Shown here in pieces: positions 63,587-64,000 of a stretch of DNA of 64,000 nucleotides; position 1 is the stretch's first letter; each line of letters starts with the position of its first letter. The notes under the pieces are model-generated. The model had not been told where the DNA came from. It saw nothing but the letters and a program-made list of their open reading frames with translations, and ran no database searches. The DNA is from Microvelia longipes (Eukaryota; Arthropoda; Insecta; Hemiptera; Veliidae): assembly GCA_018340805.1 (NCBI GenBank), contig JACMZG010000008.1, forward strand, positions 19,203,096 to 19,267,095. Direction: 5' to 3'. Position numbers and translations under genes: made by a program.

Positions 63587-64000
63587 AATAATATATAATA
63601 TATATTTAGCAAGGTAAAATATTTGGAACAGAGCCCAACGAAACGTCCACCCACTTTCTCCCCCTTCCGTCATCCGAACAACCTAAAGCGAATTCAACAA
63701 ATCCGCTTAAACTTGATATTAATAAAGAAAATCGTTTAAATGAAAATACTTCAATGATATACTTCAGAATATAAACATCATTGGTTCTTAACAACTTATA
63801 ATTATTTATATATTTTCCTTTCTTTTCCGGTTTAACGAAACACTTACAAAGCGGACAAAAGAAAAAAAAAATAAATATGAAAATTAATTCCACATTGAAA
63901 AAATAAACGCCTTAGTTTCAAACATGTCTGAAACTTAACTCTATATATAATTCAATATTTAATGCATGTAACGACACTTGGGGGGTCCTACGGAACATTT
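62950..64000. repeat. indel-rich duplicate of 56460-57620 after the gap
   Basis: Same order of landmarks as the reference copy: GTAACAACTT, GCTACGATATATTGTAACTC, TGTTTATTCCAACAT, AATAGCCCCTAGAAAA, TA microsatellite, TTAGCAAGGTAAAATATTT, CTTCCGTCATCCGAACAACC, TCCGCTTAAACTTGATATTA, GCATGTAAC. It differs by many one- and two-base deletions, so it may be an unpolished or alternative-haplotype copy. The 88-codon frame at 63069 exists only through those indels. Confidence 0.75.

Overview
The window is AT-rich, intron-rich eukaryotic DNA from an arthropod, almost certainly an insect. The evidence is two coding exons on the + strand (13990-14106 and 53281-53391) that read as the first two coding exons of vestigial, the wing-selector co-activator that partners Scalloped/TEAD. 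The order cannot be fixed from sequence alone; a large, transposon-rich genome such as a hemipteran's is plausible, but that is inference. The vestigial gene runs off the right edge: exon 2 stops just where the TDU (Scalloped-binding) domain should begin. Intron 1 is about 39.2 kb, and at least 10.6 kb of intron 2 is present.

Layout. 1-2129 is the 3' part of a long Ser/Asn-rich, motif-repetitive coding region I do not recognise, followed by an AT-rich 3'UTR with polyadenylation signals. 2.9-13.6 kb is intergenic and full of repeats: TA microsatellites, a 5S-derived element, a 317-bp tandem repeat carrying hammerhead-ribozyme cores, a fold-back element and a 25-bp minisatellite. 13.65-14.1 kb holds the vestigial promoter region, 5'UTR and first coding exon. 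14.1-53.3 kb is intron 1, made largely of mobile elements: hAT-type MITEs (several with 8-bp target duplications, one nested in another), 5S-derived elements, a tRNA-headed SINE, a 2.8-kb Tc1/mariner-like element with 1.2-kb inverted arms and a transposase remnant, a Penelope-like retroelement with RT and GIY-YIG remains, and three large minisatellites. 53.4-64 kb is intron 2 with more of the same, including a 902-bp assembly gap (62001-62902). The sequence after the gap is an indel-rich copy of 56.46-57.62 kb.

There is no operon-like organisation and only two genes have support. Most of the other open frames are microsatellite translation or transposon debris. The most unusual signal is the tandem 317-bp repeat with two same-strand hammerhead ribozymes exactly one period apart (7051 and 7368), plus an inverted third copy. 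It looks like a retrozyme-type unit that could release a 317-nt RNA. A second, looser set of hammerhead-like cores is scattered through Penelope-type debris. A family of dispersed elements carries the 5S rRNA internal promoter and ends in T-runs, consistent with RNA polymerase III transcription.
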